Source of the DNA: Actinomycetales bacterium
Lineage (GTDB): Bacteria; Actinomycetota; Actinomycetes; Actinomycetales; Microbacteriaceae
DNA length: 6,784 nt
NCBI GenBank assembly: GCA_015655255.1
Contig: JAATFJ010000131.1
Location: 1 to 6,784 of the forward strand
Direction: 5' to 3'
A model generated the notes under the pieces. It had not been told where the DNA came from. It did no database searches and saw only the letters and a program-made list of their open reading frames with translations. The position numbers and the translations under genes are program-made. Of this stretch, positions 5,989-6,784 are shown one piece after another (position 1 is the first letter of the stretch; every line of letters starts with the position of its first letter).

Positions 5989-5994
5989 TAGACT
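5989..5994 (+). promoter_or_regulatory. -10 box of the lipoprotein gene
   Basis: TAGACT, the same hexamer used by the gene at 3490, lies 30 bases before the ATG at 6025. Transcription should start near 6001, leaving a leader of about 24 nt. This is the only visible promoter in the window that predicts a leadered mRNA. Confidence 0.5.
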
Positions 5995-6010
5995 CGGGGG
6001 ATACGTCTCC

Positions 6011-6016
6011 CGGGGG
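6011..6016 (+). promoter_or_regulatory. Weak ribosome binding site of the lipoprotein gene
   Basis: CGGGGG ends 8 bases before the ATG at 6025. It is only a partial match to AGGAGG but has proper spacing, and it lies within the predicted leader. Confidence 0.4.
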
Positions 6017-6024
6017 TTCCATCC

Positions 6025-6784
6025 ATGCACCTTCTCTCTCCGCGTCGCTGGCGCGCCGTGGCCGCTGGCGCCGTCGCGCTCGCCCTCACCCTCACCGGCT
6101 GCACGACGGCGGAGACAACCTTTTCCTACACGCCGCCGGAGCAGACGGAGGGAGCGCTGCCCGACGACACCGTCGCCCAGCTCGAGGCGGCCGTGCAGAA
6201 CGCCATCACGGCCACGGGTGCGAGCGGCGCGATCGTCGGCGTGTGGGTGCCGTGGAGCGGCACCTGGGTGACGGGCGTCGGCACGCAGGCGCGCGACGAC
6301 GACACCCCCGTGACGACCGACATGAGCTTCCGCATCGGCGATGTCACTCGACTCATGACGTGCGATGTCCTCTACGGCCTCGTCGACGATGGCACAGTTG
6401 AGCTGGATGCTCCCGTGACGCAGTACGTCTCCGGCGTCGCCGATCTGGAGGGCGTGACGCTGCTGGACCTGTGCAACGGCACCGCGGGGATCGGCTCCTC
6501 AGAGCTGTCCGTCATGGACACGTGGACGTCGACGCCCGCGCGTCAGTGGGCTCCGCTGGAACTTGCCTCCTACGGTCTGAGCCGCAAGGGCGGCACTCTG
6601 CACTCCGAGTATCGCGACTCTGATGCGGGGTACCTCGTTCTCGGCCTCGCGCTGCAGCGGGCATCGGAGAAATCGGCGGCACAGCTCATCCAGGAGTACG
6701 TGAGCGAGCCCCTCGGGCTGAGCAACACCTACCTCCCCGGCGTCACGGCCGCGGCGCCCTCCACGGGCGCCGTGCTCGACGGCC
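6025..6784 (+). CDS. Lipoprotein of the serine beta-lactamase/DD-peptidase fold, catalytic motifs lost (3' end outside window)
   Basis: The first 253 residues are present. The start MHLLSPRRWR, a hydrophobic segment (11-24) and the lipobox LTGC with C26 form a lipoprotein signal, so the mature protein should be lipid-anchored outside the membrane. From about residue 50 it follows the class C beta-lactamase/DD-carboxypeptidase/esterase family (PF00144 type): FRIGDVTRLMTCDVLYGLVDDGTVELDAPVTQY corresponds to the usual F-x-IGSVTK...-L-E-G-L-LDDPV, LCNGTAG to the LLxHTSG loop, and DSDAGYLVLG to the YSNxGYxLLG motif. The nucleophile Ser and the Lys of SxxK are replaced by D106 and R109, and the Tyr and Asn of YxN by D198 and D200. 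Hydrolase activity by the standard mechanism is therefore unlikely; a binding or structural role in peptidoglycan or envelope biology is inference. The third motif (KTG/HxG) lies beyond the window. The reading frame is open to the edge, with normal GC3 bias, so it does not look like a decaying gene. Confidence 0.85.
   Translation, partial: MHLLSPRRWRAVAAGAVALALTLTGCTTAETTFSYTPPEQTEGALPDDTVAQLEAAVQNAITATGASGAIVGVWVPWSGTWVTGVGTQARDDDTPVTTDMSFRIGDVTRLMTCDVLYGLVDDGTVELDAPVTQYVSGVADLEGVTLLDLCNGTAGIGSSELSVMDTWTSTPARQWAPLELASYGLSRKGGTLHSEYRDSDAGYLVLGLALQRASEKSAAQLIQEYVSEPLGLSNTYLPGVTAAAPSTGAVLDG

Noticed and set aside
6121..6784. Lipoprotein as an active beta-lactamase resistance gene
   Set aside because: The SxxK and YxN residues needed for acyl-enzyme chemistry are absent, so resistance by hydrolysis is not supported.

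Overview
The window looks like ordinary chromosome from a high-GC actinobacterium. The best fit is Microbacteriaceae, probably Microbacterium or a close relative. This rests on strong G/C preference at third codon positions, a short HU protein with a GWIAF arm, an actinobacterial CopD-CtaG fusion, and promoters made of a TANNNT -10 box directly in front of the start codon. No rRNA, tRNA, CRISPR array, transposase or phage gene was seen. Species-level assignment is inference.

Layout from left to right. (1) A complete HU-family nucleoid protein gene (+), ending in a 10-bp perfect hairpin without a T tract. (2) A 669-residue polytopic membrane protein (+) with an N-terminal CopD-like and a C-terminal caa3-type CtaG-like half, a predicted copper delivery factor for cytochrome c oxidase. 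(3) Converging on it with only 3 bp between stop codons, a 360-residue single-pass membrane protein (-) of unknown function. (4) An 82-bp divergent promoter region, then a 465-residue Pif1/RecD-like SF1B helicase (+). (5) A 277-bp non-coding stretch between convergent genes, holding C-rich direct repeats and a long imperfect inverted repeat with a perfect 11-bp core arm. (6) A biliverdin-forming heme oxygenase (-), with a candidate DtxR/IdeR iron box lying on its promoter. (7) A divergent lipoprotein (+), cut by the window edge, with a serine beta-lactamase/DD-peptidase fold signature but with the catalytic motifs replaced.

The genes do not form one operon or an obvious new system; they are mostly single-gene transcription units in alternating orientation. 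Two touch metal and heme biology: the CopD-CtaG protein (copper for oxidase) and heme oxygenase (iron from heme). Three observations stand out. The lipoprotein looks like a pseudoenzyme (SxxK to DVTR, YxN to DSD). Four of the five genes with a visible upstream region have a -10 box 6-7 nt before the start codon, which predicts leaderless mRNAs and fixes their starts. The repeat-rich palindrome between the helicase and heme oxygenase genes may belong to an intergenic repeat family.
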